Shown: positions 49,968 through 60,851, numbered from the stretch's first letter. The stretch is 64,000 bases of DNA from Minwuia thermotolerans (GCF_002924445.1 NZ_PIGG01000034.1:124001-188000), one strand, 5' to 3'. Translations and numbers: made by a program. The notes: generated by a model from the letters alone, not told the origin.

Positions 49968-50053
49968 GTCACCCCCGCCCCCGTGCGGGGGTCCGGAGCG
50001 GCTTCGCCGCAGGTCCGTTGCATTGCCGGATGCCCGCACAGGGCGGGCATGAC
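49968..50053. repeat. Dispersed GTCA...TGAC palindromic repeat, copy 3
   Basis: Left hairpin arms ACCCCCGC (49971-49978) and GCGGGGGT (49985-49992); right arms ATGCCCGC (50030-50037) and GCGGGCAT (50043-50050). Compared with copy 1 the left and right arm sequences are exchanged but the pairing is preserved. A small GCGGC-TTC-GCCGC hairpin lies in the centre. It sits between the redoxin and arsR genes. Confidence 0.8.
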
Positions 50054-50106
50054 GCGGTCGAGAGCGACACCCGCCGCCCCCGCCCGGTACAGGGGTTCGG
50101 AGGGCA

Positions 50107-50134
50107 TTGACGCGCGCCGAATTATCTATATATC
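50107..50134 (+). promoter_or_regulatory. Putative arsR promoter
   Basis: -35 TTGACG (50107-50112), 16-base spacer and -10-like TATATC (50129-50134). The predicted start point falls at or next to the ATG at 50142, so the arsR message may be leaderless. Confidence 0.5.
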
Positions 50135-50150
50135 TAGTGATATGGATAAT
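50121..50150. promoter_or_regulatory. ArsR operator dyad overlapping the arsR start codon
   Basis: An AT-rich dyad in a GC-rich context: ATTATCTATATATC, TAGT, GATATGGATAAT. The outer six bases pair perfectly and the arms match apart from a two-base bulge and one mismatch. It covers the -10 region and the start codon, as expected for autorepression by ArsR. Confidence 0.7.
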
Positions 50151-50492
50151 TTGACCGCAGCCGAAGCCTTCGCCGCCCTGGGCCATGAGAGCCGCCTCGC
50201 CATCCTGCAGTTCCTGGTGGAATGCGGGCCGGAGGGGGCCGACGCCTCGACCATGTCGGCGGAGCTCTCCATCCCCTGGACGACGCTGTCGCACCACCTG
50301 GACCACCTGAAGCGGACAGGCCTGGTGCGGGCGGCGCGCGAGGGCCGGCGGCTGGTCCATACCGCGGAGTTCGCCGCCGTCCAGCGGCTTTCGACCTTCC
50401 TGCTGCGCAATTGCTGCAGCCGGCAGACACAGACACCCAGCCAGAGGAGCGAAGACCATGGCCCGACGCCTGCACGTGCACATCGCCGTTGA
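50142..50492 (+). CDS. arsR: ArsR-family metalloregulator
   Basis: 116 residues. A winged helix-turn-helix spans about residues 8-75 (ALGHESRLAILQFLVECG and SIPWTTLSHHLDHLKRTGLV). The classical ELCVCDL arsenic-binding motif in the recognition helix is absent. Instead Cys28 and a C-terminal vicinal pair Cys91-Cys92 (RNCCSRQ) could bind As(III) or organoarsenicals, as in non-canonical ArsR proteins. Its last 35 bases overlap arsI. The ATG lies inside the operator dyad. Confidence 0.82.
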   Translation: MDNLTAAEAFAALGHESRLAILQFLVECGPEGADASTMSAELSIPWTTLSHHLDHLKRTGLVRAAREGRRLVHTAEFAAVQRLSTFLLRNCCSRQTQTPSQRSEDHGPTPARAHRR

Positions 50493-50892
50493 CGACCTGG
50501 AGAAGTCCACGGCGTTCTATTCCACCCTGTTCGCCGCCGAACCGACCGTCCTGAAGGGCGATTACGCCAAGTGGATGCTGGAGGATCCGGCGGTGAACTT
50601 CGCGATTTCGAACCGCGGCGCCCGCGCCGGGGTCGACCATCTGGGCTTCCAGGTGGACAGCGACGCGGAGGTCGAGACGATCGAGGGCCGCCTGGCGGCC
50701 GCCGAGCAGGCCGTCGCGCCGCAGCGCAATGCCGCATGCTGCTACGCCTATGGCAACAAGTCCTGGTCGACCGACCCGGCCGGCGTCGCCTGGGAGATCT
50801 TTCACACGATGAACGAGATACCCGTCTACGGGGCCGACAGCGCCCCCACCGGGGAGATCGCGCCGCAGTCGTCCGGCGCCTGTTGCGGCTGA
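50458..50892 (+). CDS. arsI: ArsI/CadI-type C-As lyase (VOC-fold dioxygenase)
   Basis: 144 residues. The ArsI signature is present: N-terminal LHVHIAVDDLEKSTAFY, His61 in VDHLGFQV, the vicinal Cys94-Cys95 with CCYAYGNKSWSTDP, Lys101, and Glu113 in WEIFHT. In characterised ArsI, these vicinal cysteines bind trivalent organoarsenicals and the iron site cleaves the carbon-arsenic bond. The C-terminal ACCG adds a further Cys pair. AGAGGAG precedes the start and the gene overlaps arsR by 35 bases. CadI-type cadmium response is the alternative. Confidence 0.82.
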   Translation: MARRLHVHIAVDDLEKSTAFYSTLFAAEPTVLKGDYAKWMLEDPAVNFAISNRGARAGVDHLGFQVDSDAEVETIEGRLAAAEQAVAPQRNAACCYAYGNKSWSTDPAGVAWEIFHTMNEIPVYGADSAPTGEIAPQSSGACCG

Positions 50893-50917
50893 CGCGGGAC
50901 CGCGCCAATAATATGGC

Positions 50918-51595
50918 GTGGAAACGTTTGCCAGAATCCGGGCCCGCGCCGCCGAACGCAAGGGCGGCGCGGCAGCCCTCGAAGCGCTGATGCCGACGAT
51001 CCGGCCGCCCGAGGAGGTGGCCGCGATCGCCGACGACCGCTGGCTCGCCGGCATGACGCGGGCGGTGTTCCAGTCGGGCTTTTCCTGGAAGGTCATCGAT
51101 GCCAAGTGGCCGGGCTTCGAGGCCTCATTTCACGGCTTCGACCCGGGCCGCGTGGCGATGATGGACGACGACGCCCTCGACGCCCTGACCCGCAACCCGG
51201 CGATTGTGCGCAATGCGGCCAAGATCCAGGCGACGCGGGAGAACGCGGTCTTCGTCATCGGCCTGATCCGGGAGCACGGCTCTGCCGGCGCCTTCTTCGC
51301 CGGTCATCCGGCGACCGACCAGATTGGCCTGATGGAGGTCCTGAAGAAGCGGGCGAAGCGCCTGTCGGGCAATTCCGGCATGTACTTCCTGCGCCAGATG
51401 GGCCGCGACGGCTACGTCCTCGGCGGCGACGTGGTGAAGGCCCTGATCAGGTGGGGCGCGGTGGAGAAGAACCCGACCTCGAAACGCGACCTCGCCACCA
51501 CGCAGGCCGCCTTCAATGCCTGGGCCGACGAATCCGGCCTGCCCATGGCCCATATCAGCCGCACGCTGGCCCTCTCGGTCGGCGAGGAGGACTGA
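50918..51595 (+). CDS. tag: DNA-3-methyladenine glycosylase I family protein
   Basis: 225 residues from a GTG start. The Tag-like helix-hairpin-helix fold is indicated by WLAGMTRAVFQSGFSWKVIDAKW, TRNPAIVRNAAKIQATREN and the C-terminal region around VLGGDVVKALIRWGAV. It resembles the Tag family of alkylation repair, although the classical zinc-binding Cys/His snap of E. coli Tag is not seen, so the substrate range could differ. No strong ribosome site. It precedes the VWA gene by four bases. Confidence 0.75.
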   Translation: METFARIRARAAERKGGAAALEALMPTIRPPEEVAAIADDRWLAGMTRAVFQSGFSWKVIDAKWPGFEASFHGFDPGRVAMMDDDALDALTRNPAIVRNAAKIQATRENAVFVIGLIREHGSAGAFFAGHPATDQIGLMEVLKKRAKRLSGNSGMYFLRQMGRDGYVLGGDVVKALIRWGAVEKNPTSKRDLATTQAAFNAWADESGLPMAHISRTLALSVGEED

Positions 51596-51599
51596 GGCG

Positions 51600-52292
51600 A
51601 TGGCGCGGGATCTGGACAGGCCTTCCGGCCGGGGCGACATCGACGCCTTCCTGGACAAGGTGAAGTCCACCCCGGCGAAATCGACCGGCCGGCGCGGGCG
51701 GCTGATCTTCGCCATGGACGCCACCGCCAGCCGCCAGCACCAGTGGGACCGGGCGCTGCACATCCAGGCGGAGATGTTCCAGGCGGCCGAGGAACTGGGC
51801 GGCCTCGACATCCAGCTCATCTTCTACCGCGGCTTCGGCGAGTGCCGGGCCAGCAAGTGGTACTCGGAGCCGGCGGAACTGCGCCGCGCCATGCTGACCG
51901 TGCGCTGCCTGGGCGGGCGCACCCAGATCGGCAAGGTGCTGAGCCGGGCGATGAAGGAAACCAAGGACAAGCCCGTGCAGGCCGTCGTCTTCGTCGGCGA
52001 TTGCATGGAGGAGGACGCGGACCACCTCTGCGACCAGGCTGGGCATCTCGGCCTCGTGAACACGCCGCTGTTCATGTTCCACGAGGGCGGCGAGCCGCTG
52101 GCGGCGGGGACCTTCCGCCAGATGGCGAAGCTGTCCGGCGGGGCCTATTGCCGCTTCGACGCCAACAGCGCCGAGGCGCTGAAGGAACTGCTGCGCGCCG
52201 TCGCGGTCTACGCCGCCGGCGGCCGCCGGGCGCTGGCCGACCGTTCCTCGGGCAGCCGCCAGGTCGCGGGCCTGCTGGAACAGCTCAAATAG
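51600..52292 (+). CDS. VWA-domain protein
   Basis: 230 residues, no signal peptide. The von Willebrand A fold is supported by the MIDAS-type motif IFAMDATASRQHQW near residues 38-51, RTQIGKVLSRAMKE, and QAVVFVGDCMEED with the later Thr/Asp region. Cytoplasmic VWA proteins of this kind are frequent in alphaproteobacteria without a defined role. It may interact with a metal ion or partner protein. Directly downstream of the glycosylase gene; cotranscription is likely. Confidence 0.75.
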   Translation: MARDLDRPSGRGDIDAFLDKVKSTPAKSTGRRGRLIFAMDATASRQHQWDRALHIQAEMFQAAEELGGLDIQLIFYRGFGECRASKWYSEPAELRRAMLTVRCLGGRTQIGKVLSRAMKETKDKPVQAVVFVGDCMEEDADHLCDQAGHLGLVNTPLFMFHEGGEPLAAGTFRQMAKLSGGAYCRFDANSAEALKELLRAVAVYAAGGRRALADRSSGSRQVAGLLEQLK

Positions 52293-52497
52293 TACTGGCC
52301 GGTTTCGCCGCGACACGGTCGCCGCGGACCCCTTGCGCGAACGGTGCGTCGTACCATGTGGGCGGGTGACGCCGTCGCCGACGACGGGTCCAACAAGACC
52401 AACAATCACCGGGCCGGCGCCGCATGGCGCGGCCCGCCCGGGGCCAAGGCGTCGGCGCACAGGCGACCCAACAAAGACGATAACCAGGAGGAGCGTA

Positions 52498-53229
52498 ATG
52501 TTTAGGAACCCTGGACGGATTACCGCAGCCATGCTCGCCGGCGCCGTGTCGCTCGGCGCGATGAGTGTCGCGCAGGCGCAGGACGCCCAGAACGACGATT
52601 GGGTGGATCTCGAAAGCTGGGACGAGGAATCGGTCTACAAGGGCTGGAGCGCCGACGAGATGCTGGATGAGGACGTCTATGGCGCCAATGGCGACGAGAT
52701 CGGCGAGGTCGAGGACTTCATGATCGGATCCGACGGCAAGATCGCCAGGGTCGTCGTCGAAGGAGGCGGCTTCCTGGATATCGGCGACAGCCACGTGGCC
52801 ATTCCCTATGACCGGATGAAACGGAACCGTTCGGATTCCTTCACCGCGCCGCTCACCGAGGAAGAGCTCGAGGACGGCCGTGTGGGCATGTTCGAAACCG
52901 TCGATGACATGCCGGCGAAGCCGCAGAACTGGCGCGTCAGCAACCTGATCGGCGATTCCATGCTGCTGGAGAACCGCGTCGGCTATGGCCTGGTCGACGA
53001 TGTGATCTTCGGCAATGATGGCGCCATAAAGAGCGTGATCGTCCGTCCGAGCTACGGCTACGGCTATGGCCTCGGCCCGCGGGCGGTTCCCTACGCCAAC
53101 ACCTTCGACCCGTACCAGCCGTACTACAGCACGCCCTACACCCTGGCGGAGCTGGAGGAGACCGAGCGCTTCAACTACGGCCGTCTCGACGAGGACAACT
53201 GGGAAGGCGAGGCCTTCGGCGAGGAGTAA
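52498..53229 (+). CDS. Secreted PRC-barrel domain protein
   Basis: 243 residues with a signal peptide (ITAAMLAGAVSLGAMSVAQA). PRC-barrel strands follow: EDVYGANGDEIGEVEDFMIG with DGKIARVVVEGGGFLDIG, and a second repeat (NRVGYGLVDDVIFGNDGAIKSVIV split over two strands). The C-terminus has a tyrosine- and glycine-rich stretch (YGYGYGLGPRAVPYAN). PRC barrels of this sort are often stress-induced periplasmic or surface proteins. AGGAGGAGCGTA precedes the start. Upstream 205 bases are non-coding. Confidence 0.83.
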   Translation: MFRNPGRITAAMLAGAVSLGAMSVAQAQDAQNDDWVDLESWDEESVYKGWSADEMLDEDVYGANGDEIGEVEDFMIGSDGKIARVVVEGGGFLDIGDSHVAIPYDRMKRNRSDSFTAPLTEEELEDGRVGMFETVDDMPAKPQNWRVSNLIGDSMLLENRVGYGLVDDVIFGNDGAIKSVIVRPSYGYGYGLGPRAVPYANTFDPYQPYYSTPYTLAELEETERFNYGRLDEDNWEGEAFGEE

Positions 53230-53252
53230 TCTCCCCGCGGCAGGCAACGGCC

Positions 53253-53275
53253 CCGGACGGCGCGACGCCGTCCGG
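53253..53275 (+). terminator. Hairpin after the PRC-barrel gene
   Basis: A perfect 10-bp stem (53253-53262 with 53266-53275) and CGA loop, 24 bases after the stop. No clear T tract, so a weak or Rho-assisted terminator. Confidence 0.5.
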
Positions 53276-53435
53276 CGGCTCCCTGAATGAACCGGCGTAT
53301 GCCATCGGGTTGAATGATCCGGGCGCGCCGGTTCTTTCGTGCGCCGCCGCGCCACTTGCCGCCTTCCGAGCGCCTTGGTAGGAAACGCGCCTTGGCGGTT
53401 GCCGCCTTGTGTCTTCAGACAATGGACGGAGCCCG

Positions 53436-53723
53436 ATGTCGCTGGACAGGGAAACGGTGCGCCGCGTGGCGAAGCTCGCGCGGATCAGGGTCGACGAGGA
53501 CCGGCTGGACGATCTCGGCCGGGAGCTGAACCAGATCATCGACTGGGTGGAGCAGCTGGGTGAGGTCGACACCACCGACGTGCCGCCAATGACCTCGGTG
53601 GAGAAGCACAAGCTGCGCTGGCGCGCCGACGAGGTCACCGACGGCGGCTATCCGGAAAAGGTCACCGGCAATGCGCCGGCGTCCGACATGAACTTCTTCG
53701 CCGTGCCCAAGGTGGTCGAGTAG
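53436..53723 (+). CDS. gatC: Glutamyl/aspartyl-tRNA amidotransferase subunit C
   Basis: 95 residues. The small scaffold subunit is recognised by VRRVAKLARIRVDEDRLDDL, LNQIIDWVEQLGEVDTTDV and the C-terminal FFAVPKVVE. GatC holds GatA and GatB together in the enzyme that converts Glu-tRNA(Gln) and Asp-tRNA(Asn). The start codon has GGAG five bases upstream; a longer start at 53409 is not supported. It is directly followed by gatA with no gap. Confidence 0.92.
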   Translation: MSLDRETVRRVAKLARIRVDEDRLDDLGRELNQIIDWVEQLGEVDTTDVPPMTSVEKHKLRWRADEVTDGGYPEKVTGNAPASDMNFFAVPKVVE

Positions 53724-55202
53724 ATGACGGACCTGACCGACCTGACCCTCGCCGAGGCCCGGGACGGGCTGACGAAGGGCGATTTCACCTCCCTTGAGAT
53801 CACCGAGGCCTACATCAAGGCCATCGGTACGGCCCGGCCGCTGAACGCCTTCATCTCCGAGACGCCGGAGAAGGCGGTGGAGATGGCGAAGGCTTCCGAC
53901 GCCCGCCGCCGGAAGGGCGAGACCGGCGCCCTGGAGGGCGTGCCGCTCGGCATCAAGGATCTGTTCTGCACCGAGGGCGTGCTGACCACCGCGGCCAGCC
54001 ACATCCTGGACGGCTTTCATCCGCCCTATGAATCGACCGTGACCCGGAACCTCTGGGACGCCGGCGCGGTGATGCTGGGCAAGCTCAACCTGGACGAGTT
54101 CGCCATGGGCTCGTCCAACGAGAACTCCTACTACGGCCCGGCAGTGAACCCCTGGGCGCCCGAGGGCGACAACCGCAGATACGTCCCCGGCGGTTCGTCG
54201 GGCGGCTCGGCGGCGGCCGTGTCCTCCCACATCGTCGTGGCGGCGACGGGCACCGACACCGGCGGCTCGATCCGCCAGCCTGCGGCCTTCACCGGCATTG
54301 TCGGCGTGAAGCCGACCTATGGGCGCTGCTCCCGCTTCGGCATCGTCGCCTTCGCCTCCTCGCTGGACCAGGCGGGGCCGATGGCGCGCACGGTGCGCGA
54401 CGCGGCGATCATGCTGAAATCCATGGCCGGCTTCGATCCGAAGGATTCGACCTCGGTCGACGCTGCGGTGCCGGACTTCGAGGCCGCGCTGGATCAGGAC
54501 GTCCGCGGGCTGAAGATCGGCATTCCCGCCGAATACCGCGTCGACGGCATGCCCGAGGAGATCGGGCAGCTCTGGGCCCGCGGCGAGGAGATGCTGCGCG
54601 ACGCGGGCGCGGAGATCGTCCCCATCAGCCTGCCGCACACGAAATACGCCCTGCCGACCTACTACATCGTCGCGCCGGCGGAAGCGTCGTCGAACCTGGC
54701 CCGCTATGACGGCATGCGCTACGGCCTGCGCGTGCCCGGCGAGGACCTGCTGGACACCTATGAGCGCACCCGCGCCGAAGGCTTCGGCAACGAGGTGCAG
54801 CGGCGCGTGATGATCGGCACCTATGTGCTCTCCGCCGGCTATTACGACGCCTATTACCGCAAGGCCCAGCAGGTCCGCACCCTGATCCTGCGCGACTTCG
54901 AACAGGCCTTCGGGAAGGTCGACGCGATCCTGACGCCGACCACGCCGACGCCTTCCTTCGCCGAAGGAGAGAAGACGGGCGACCCGATCTCGATGTATCT
55001 CAACGACGTCTTCACGGTGCCGGCCTCCATGGCCGGACTGCCGGGCGCGTCGGTGCCGGTGGGTCTGTCGAAGGACGGCATGCCGCTGGGGCTGCAGATC
55101 CTCAGTCCCGCCTTCGACGAGATGACGCTGTTCCGCGTCGCGGGCGCACTGGAGCAGCGCGCGGGCTACGACGCCCGGCCTTCGAAATGGTGGGTGAAAT
55201 GA
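53724..55202 (+). CDS. gatA: Glutamyl/aspartyl-tRNA amidotransferase subunit A
   Basis: 492 residues. The amidase signature is intact: the catalytic Lys in [14 protein letters not shown], the Gly/Ser-rich segment [13 protein letters not shown] and the nucleophile region [14 protein letters not shown]. GatA hydrolyses glutamine and passes ammonia to GatB. The stop overlaps gatB by four bases. This subunit is the glutaminase half of the indirect tRNA-charging pathway, which the organism probably needs because it lacks GlnRS and/or AsnRS. Confidence 0.96.
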   Translation: MTDLTDLTLAEARDGLTKGDFTSLEITEAYIKAIGTARPLNAFISETPEKAVEMAKASDARRRKGETGALEGVPLGIKDLFCTEGVLTTAASHILDGFHPPYESTVTRNLWDAGAVMLGKLNLDEFAMGSSNENSYYGPAVNPWAPEGDNRRYVPGGSSGGSAAAVSSHIVVAATGTDTGGSIRQPAAFTGIVGVKPTYGRCSRFGIVAFASSLDQAGPMARTVRDAAIMLKSMAGFDPKDSTSVDAAVPDFEAALDQDVRGLKIGIPAEYRVDGMPEEIGQLWARGEEMLRDAGAEIVPISLPHTKYALPTYYIVAPAEASSNLARYDGMRYGLRVPGEDLLDTYERTRAEGFGNEVQRRVMIGTYVLSAGYYDAYYRKAQQVRTLILRDFEQAFGKVDAILTPTTPTPSFAEGEKTGDPISMYLNDVFTVPASMAGLPGASVPVGLSKDGMPLGLQILSPAFDEMTLFRVAGALEQRAGYDARPSKWWVK

Positions 55203-56650
55203 GCACGATCCAGGGCGCCACGGGCGAGTGGGAAATCGTCATCGGGCTTGAGATCCACGCCCAGGTGACCTCGAACGCCAAGCTGTTCTCCGGCGCCTCG
55301 ACCGCCTTCGGCGCCGAACCCAACAGCCAGGTAAGCTTCGTCGATGCCGGCCTGCCGGGCATGCTGCCGGTGATCAACGCACACTGCGTCGAGCAGGCGG
55401 TCAGGACCGGCATGGGCCTGAACGCGGAGATCAACAACTACTCGGTCTTCGACCGCAAGAACTACTTCTATCCAGACCTGCCTCAGGGCTACCAGATCAG
55501 CCAGTACAAGCAGCCCGTGGTCGGCCGCGGCATGATCACCATCGAGCTCGCCGACGGCGAGACCAAGGACATCGGCATCGAGCGCCTGCACCTGGAGCAG
55601 GACGCCGGCAAGTCCGTGCACGACCAGCACCCGTCCATGTCCTATGTGGACCTCAACCGCTCGGGCGTGGCGCTGATGGAGATCGTCTCCGACCCGGACA
55701 TGCGTTCAGCCGAGGAAGCCTCGGCCTATGTCGAGAAGGTCCGCCAGATCGTGCAGTATCTCGGCACCTGCAACGGCATCATGGCGGAAGGCTCGCTGCG
55801 CGCCGACGTGAATGTCTCCGTGCGCCGCCCCGGCGAGGGCTATGGCACGCGCTGCGAGATCAAGAACGTCAACTCCATGCGCTTCATCCGCCAGGCCATC
55901 GAACACGAGGCGCGCCGCCAGGTCGACATCCTGGAAGACGGCGGCTCGATCGACCAGGAAACCCGGCTGTTCGACCCCAACAAGGGCGAGACGCGGTCCA
56001 TGCGTTCCAAGGAGGAGGCGCACGACTACCGCTACTTCCCCGATCCGGACCTGCTCCCGCTGGAACTGGAGCCGGAATGGGTGGAGAAGGTCCGCGCCGG
56101 CCTGCCGGAACTGCCGGACGCCAAGAAGGCGCGCTTCAAGGAGCAGTACGGCCTGTCGGAGTACGACGCCCGGACGCTGACGTCGAACCGCACCCGCGCC
56201 GACTATTTCGAAACGGTGGCCAGCGGACGCGATGCCAAGATGGCCTCCAACTGGGTGACCACGGACCTGTTCGGCTTTCTGAACAGGACCGGTCAGGACA
56301 TCGACGAGAGCCCGGTGAAGGCCGAACAGCTCGGCCAGCTGATCGACCGCATCGCCGACGAGACCATTTCGGGCCGCATCGCCAAGGAGGTCTTCGAGGC
56401 CATGTGCGAGACCGGCCGGGACCCGGATGCGATCATCGAGGAGAAGGGCTTGAAGCAGGTCACAGACACCGGCGCCATCGAGGGGCTGGTCGACCAGGTG
56501 ATCGCCGAGAACCCGGACAAGGTGGCCGAAGTGAAGGATGGCAAGGAGAAGCTGCTCGGCTGGTTCACCGGTCAGGTCATGAAGGCCAGCCAGGGCAAGG
56601 CCAACCCGCAGGCGGTCAACGAGATCCTGCGCCAGAAGATCCTCGGCTGA
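55199..56650 (+). CDS. gatB: Glutamyl/aspartyl-tRNA amidotransferase subunit B
   Basis: 483 residues. N-terminal cradle domain with [41 protein letters not shown] and [10 protein letters not shown]; the C-terminal YqeY-like helical domain binds the tRNA elbow. The ATGA overlap with gatA favours the start at 55199, although ATG 55187 gives a four-residue extension. The stop shares a base with the following tetR start (TGATG). Confidence 0.96.
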   Translation: MSTIQGATGEWEIVIGLEIHAQVTSNAKLFSGASTAFGAEPNSQVSFVDAGLPGMLPVINAHCVEQAVRTGMGLNAEINNYSVFDRKNYFYPDLPQGYQISQYKQPVVGRGMITIELADGETKDIGIERLHLEQDAGKSVHDQHPSMSYVDLNRSGVALMEIVSDPDMRSAEEASAYVEKVRQIVQYLGTCNGIMAEGSLRADVNVSVRRPGEGYGTRCEIKNVNSMRFIRQAIEHEARRQVDILEDGGSIDQETRLFDPNKGETRSMRSKEEAHDYRYFPDPDLLPLELEPEWVEKVRAGLPELPDAKKARFKEQYGLSEYDARTLTSNRTRADYFETVASGRDAKMASNWVTTDLFGFLNRTGQDIDESPVKAEQLGQLIDRIADETISGRIAKEVFEAMCETGRDPDAIIEEKGLKQVTDTGAIEGLVDQVIAENPDKVAEVKDGKEKLLGWFTGQVMKASQGKANPQAVNEILRQKILG

Positions 56651-57255
56651 TGGCCCGCGCGGCGGCGGAGGGCGAGGGCCGGGACGGCGCCGCCATGATT
56701 CTGAACGCCGCGCTGGAGGTCTTCGTCCGCGACGGCTTCCACGGCACCTCGATCCGCACCATTGCGAAGGAGGCCGGGGTCTCCATCGCGCTGATCTACT
56801 ATCACTTCCCGTCCAAGGAAGAGATCCTGCGCACGCTGATGCTGAAGGTCACCAACGACCTGCGTGACGAGCTCGTGGCGGCGCGGGCGGCAGCCGGGCC
56901 GAACCCCGTCGACCAGATGGCGGCGCTGGTCCGCGCCCATGTCCGCCTGCACACGGCCCGCCAGGCGGAAAGCTTCGTGGGCAATACCGAGCTGCGCAGC
57001 CTCGGCCCCGACGCCCTGGCCGAGGCCATGGCCGCGCGCGACGCGGTCTCGGCGCTCTACAAGGAGGTGATCGCCGCCGGACTCGCCGACGGCAGCTTCC
57101 GCTGCGAGGCGCCGGCCGAGGCGAATCTGGCGATCCTGACCATGTGCACCTCGGTGGCCGGCTGGTACAGGCAGGGCGGTCCGCGCAGCCCCGACGATCT
57201 GGCCGGAATCTATGTCGGTTTCGCGCTGGCGATCCTGGGGGCCGGCGAAGGCTGA
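56650..57255 (+). CDS. TetR-family transcriptional regulator
   Basis: 201 residues. The N-terminal helix-turn-helix is ILNAALEVFVRDGFHGTSIR followed by TIAKEAGVSIALIYYHFPSK at about residues 18-56. The C-terminal ligand domain (residues 60-200) belongs to the TetR_C type seen in fatty-acid and aromatic catabolism regulators. Translation is coupled to gatB by one shared base, an unusual partner for a regulator. A perfect 14-bp palindrome between this gene and the downstream amidohydrolase is its likely operator. Confidence 0.85.
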   Translation: MARAAAEGEGRDGAAMILNAALEVFVRDGFHGTSIRTIAKEAGVSIALIYYHFPSKEEILRTLMLKVTNDLRDELVAARAAAGPNPVDQMAALVRAHVRLHTARQAESFVGNTELRSLGPDALAEAMAARDAVSALYKEVIAAGLADGSFRCEAPAEANLAILTMCTSVAGWYRQGGPRSPDDLAGIYVGFALAILGAGEG

Positions 57256-57298
57256 GCCCTTGCCTCCCTGTCGGTTGACTCCCGGTCCGCTCTTGCCC

Positions 57299-57312
57299 TG
57301 AACGATCGTTCA
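57299..57312. promoter_or_regulatory. Palindromic operator upstream of the amidohydrolase gene
   Basis: A perfect 14-bp palindrome, TGAACGATCGTTCA, located 44 bases upstream of the amidohydrolase start and 43 bases after the tetR stop. A TTGACT hexamer at 57275-57280 lies 18 bases before it and could be a -35 box, which would put the palindrome over the -10 region. Confidence 0.7.
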
Positions 57313-57356
57313 TGCGAGAGTCCGTTCACGTATCAGGACGCCATGGGGAGGATCGA

Positions 57357-59084
57357 ATGGCCCGCTTTGAACGCGTAATCAAGAACGGGATGGTCGTGGA
57401 CGGCACGCGCGCGCCGCGCTACCGCGCCGACATCGGCATCAACAACGGCGTCATCGCCGAGATCGGCCATATTGACGCGAAGGACGCGGCGGAAGTCATC
57501 GACGCGACCGGCCTGATCGTCGCGCCGGGCTTCGTCGATCTGCACACCCATTACGACGCCCAGGTCTTCTGGGATCCGTACTGCACGCTGTCGGGCTGGC
57601 ACGGCATCACCTCGGCGGTGATCGGCAATTGCGGCTTCGGCTTCGCGCCGGTGAAGCCGGAGATGCGCGAGCGCGCCATGATGTCCATGACTCGCGTCGA
57701 GGCCATTCCGATGGAATCGATGAAGGAAGGCATGCCCTGGGACTGGGTGACCTTCCCCGAGTTTCTCGATTCCGTCGAGCGCACGCCCAAGGCGATGAAC
57801 CTGCTGCCCTATGTGCCGATCGGCCCGCTGCTGATCTGGGTGATGGGTTTCGAGCGCGCCAAGGCCGGCGAGATGCCGACCGACGAGGAGCATGCCGAGA
57901 TCGTGCGCCTGTTCAACGAGAGCCTGGACGCCGGCGGCTGCGGCTGGTCGGCCCAGCGCATGATCCCCGATGGCCCGGCCTCGGTGCAGCGCGACTTCGA
58001 CGGCACGCCGATGCCGACCGACGTCATGCATGACGAGACCTGCCGTGTGCTGGCGCGCGTGCTGCGCGACCGCAACGAGGGCTTCATGCAGATGCTGCTG
58101 GTTTCCGGCGACAACAAGCGCGACCACGCGTTCTACGAGGAGATGGCCGAGATTTCCGGCCGGCCGATGATCATGAACGTGGTCCAGGCCTTCGACCATC
58201 GCCCCGAAATCCATCGCCGCGTCCTCGAATGGCTGAAGTCCTGCCGGGAGCGGGGCATCCGCGTCGTCGGCCAGGGCCTGACCACCGATGCCGGCTTCAC
58301 TTTCACCTTCGAGAACTGGAACCTGTTCGACGATTCGGAAGCCTGGCGCGAGGCGACCACCGGCACGCTGGAGGAACGCAAGCAGAAGCTCGCCGATCCG
58401 GCCCGCCGCCAGGCGATGAAGGACCAGATGCCGCAGACAGCGACCGGCCCGCTGGTCGACATCGTCATCGTCGGCCCGCAGCTGGAGAAGAACAAGCAGT
58501 GGGAGGACCATACCCTGGCGCTCGCCGGCGAGAAGATGGGCAAGCACCCGGTCGACGTCATGCTCGACATGGCCGTGGAGGAGGACCTGGAGACCGAATT
58601 CTTCGCCGCCCCGCCGAATGGCAAGCTGGAGTACCTCAAGGAGATCGTGGACGACCCCTATGTCCTGTTCGGCGTCTCCGACGGCGGTGCGCATACCAAG
58701 TTCCTGACCGCCGGCCGTTATCCGACCGAGACCATCTGCAAGATCGTGCGCGACAACGGCATGATCACCCTGGAGGAGGCGCACTGGCGGCTCGCGGCCC
58801 TGCCGGCACAGCTTGCCGGATTCACCGGGCGCGGCACGCTGACCCTCGGCGCGCCGGCCGACATCATTGCCTACGACTACGAGAACCTGAAGGTGCTGCC
58901 CGACGAGATCGTCCACGACCTGCCGGGCGGGGAGTGGCGCCGTATCCAGCGGGCCAGCGGCTACCGCTACGTCCTCGTCAACGGCGAGGTCACCATCAAG
59001 GACGACCAGCAGACCGAGACCTATTCGGGCCGGCTGCTCCGTCATGGCGGCGGCGAACAGCAGATGGCGGTGGCTGCCGAGTAA
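57357..59084 (+). CDS. Amidohydrolase, N-acyl-D-amino-acid deacylase type
   Basis: 575 residues. The metal-binding HxH motif is in VAPGFVDLHTHYDAQVFWD at about residues 54-72, and GVSDGGAHTKFL provides the late Asp. ITSAVIGNCGFGFAPV and LRDRNEGFMQ are family-typical. D-aminoacylase-family members remove acyl groups or open cyclic amides; the substrate is not predictable. GGGGAGG precedes the start. It is probably repressed by the TetR protein upstream via the palindrome at 57299. Confidence 0.88.
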   Translation: MARFERVIKNGMVVDGTRAPRYRADIGINNGVIAEIGHIDAKDAAEVIDATGLIVAPGFVDLHTHYDAQVFWDPYCTLSGWHGITSAVIGNCGFGFAPVKPEMRERAMMSMTRVEAIPMESMKEGMPWDWVTFPEFLDSVERTPKAMNLLPYVPIGPLLIWVMGFERAKAGEMPTDEEHAEIVRLFNESLDAGGCGWSAQRMIPDGPASVQRDFDGTPMPTDVMHDETCRVLARVLRDRNEGFMQMLLVSGDNKRDHAFYEEMAEISGRPMIMNVVQAFDHRPEIHRRVLEWLKSCRERGIRVVGQGLTTDAGFTFTFENWNLFDDSEAWREATTGTLEERKQKLADPARRQAMKDQMPQTATGPLVDIVIVGPQLEKNKQWEDHTLALAGEKMGKHPVDVMLDMAVEEDLETEFFAAPPNGKLEYLKEIVDDPYVLFGVSDGGAHTKFLTAGRYPTETICKIVRDNGMITLEEAHWRLAALPAQLAGFTGRGTLTLGAPADIIAYDYENLKVLPDEIVHDLPGGEWRRIQRASGYRYVLVNGEVTIKDDQQTETYSGRLLRHGGGEQQMAVAAE

Positions 59085-59107
59085 CATCGGACAGCGACCG
59101 AGCGTTC

Positions 59108-59136
59108 GAGCCCCGGGTCACCGCCCGGGGCTCTTT
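59108..59136 (+). terminator. Rho-independent terminator after the amidohydrolase gene
   Basis: A perfect 10-bp stem (59108-59117 with 59124-59133) with loop TCACCG, followed by TTTCGTT. Confidence 0.85.
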
Positions 59137-59222
59137 CGTTCCGGCGCGCCGTGCTTGCCTGCCGACACAAGGCCGCCCTAAAACAGTCGTCTGACAGGGG
59201 CGGGTGATCGGGGAGGTTCGCC

Positions 59223-60851
<1,629 letters not shown>

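Noticed and set aside
53230-53435. A tRNA gene in the gap before gatC
   Set aside because: No T-loop GGTTCGAATCC-like sequence or acceptor-stem pairing can be found there.
57299-57312. The TGAACGATCGTTCA palindrome as a terminator
   Set aside because: There is no loop and no T tract; a DNA-binding site fits better.
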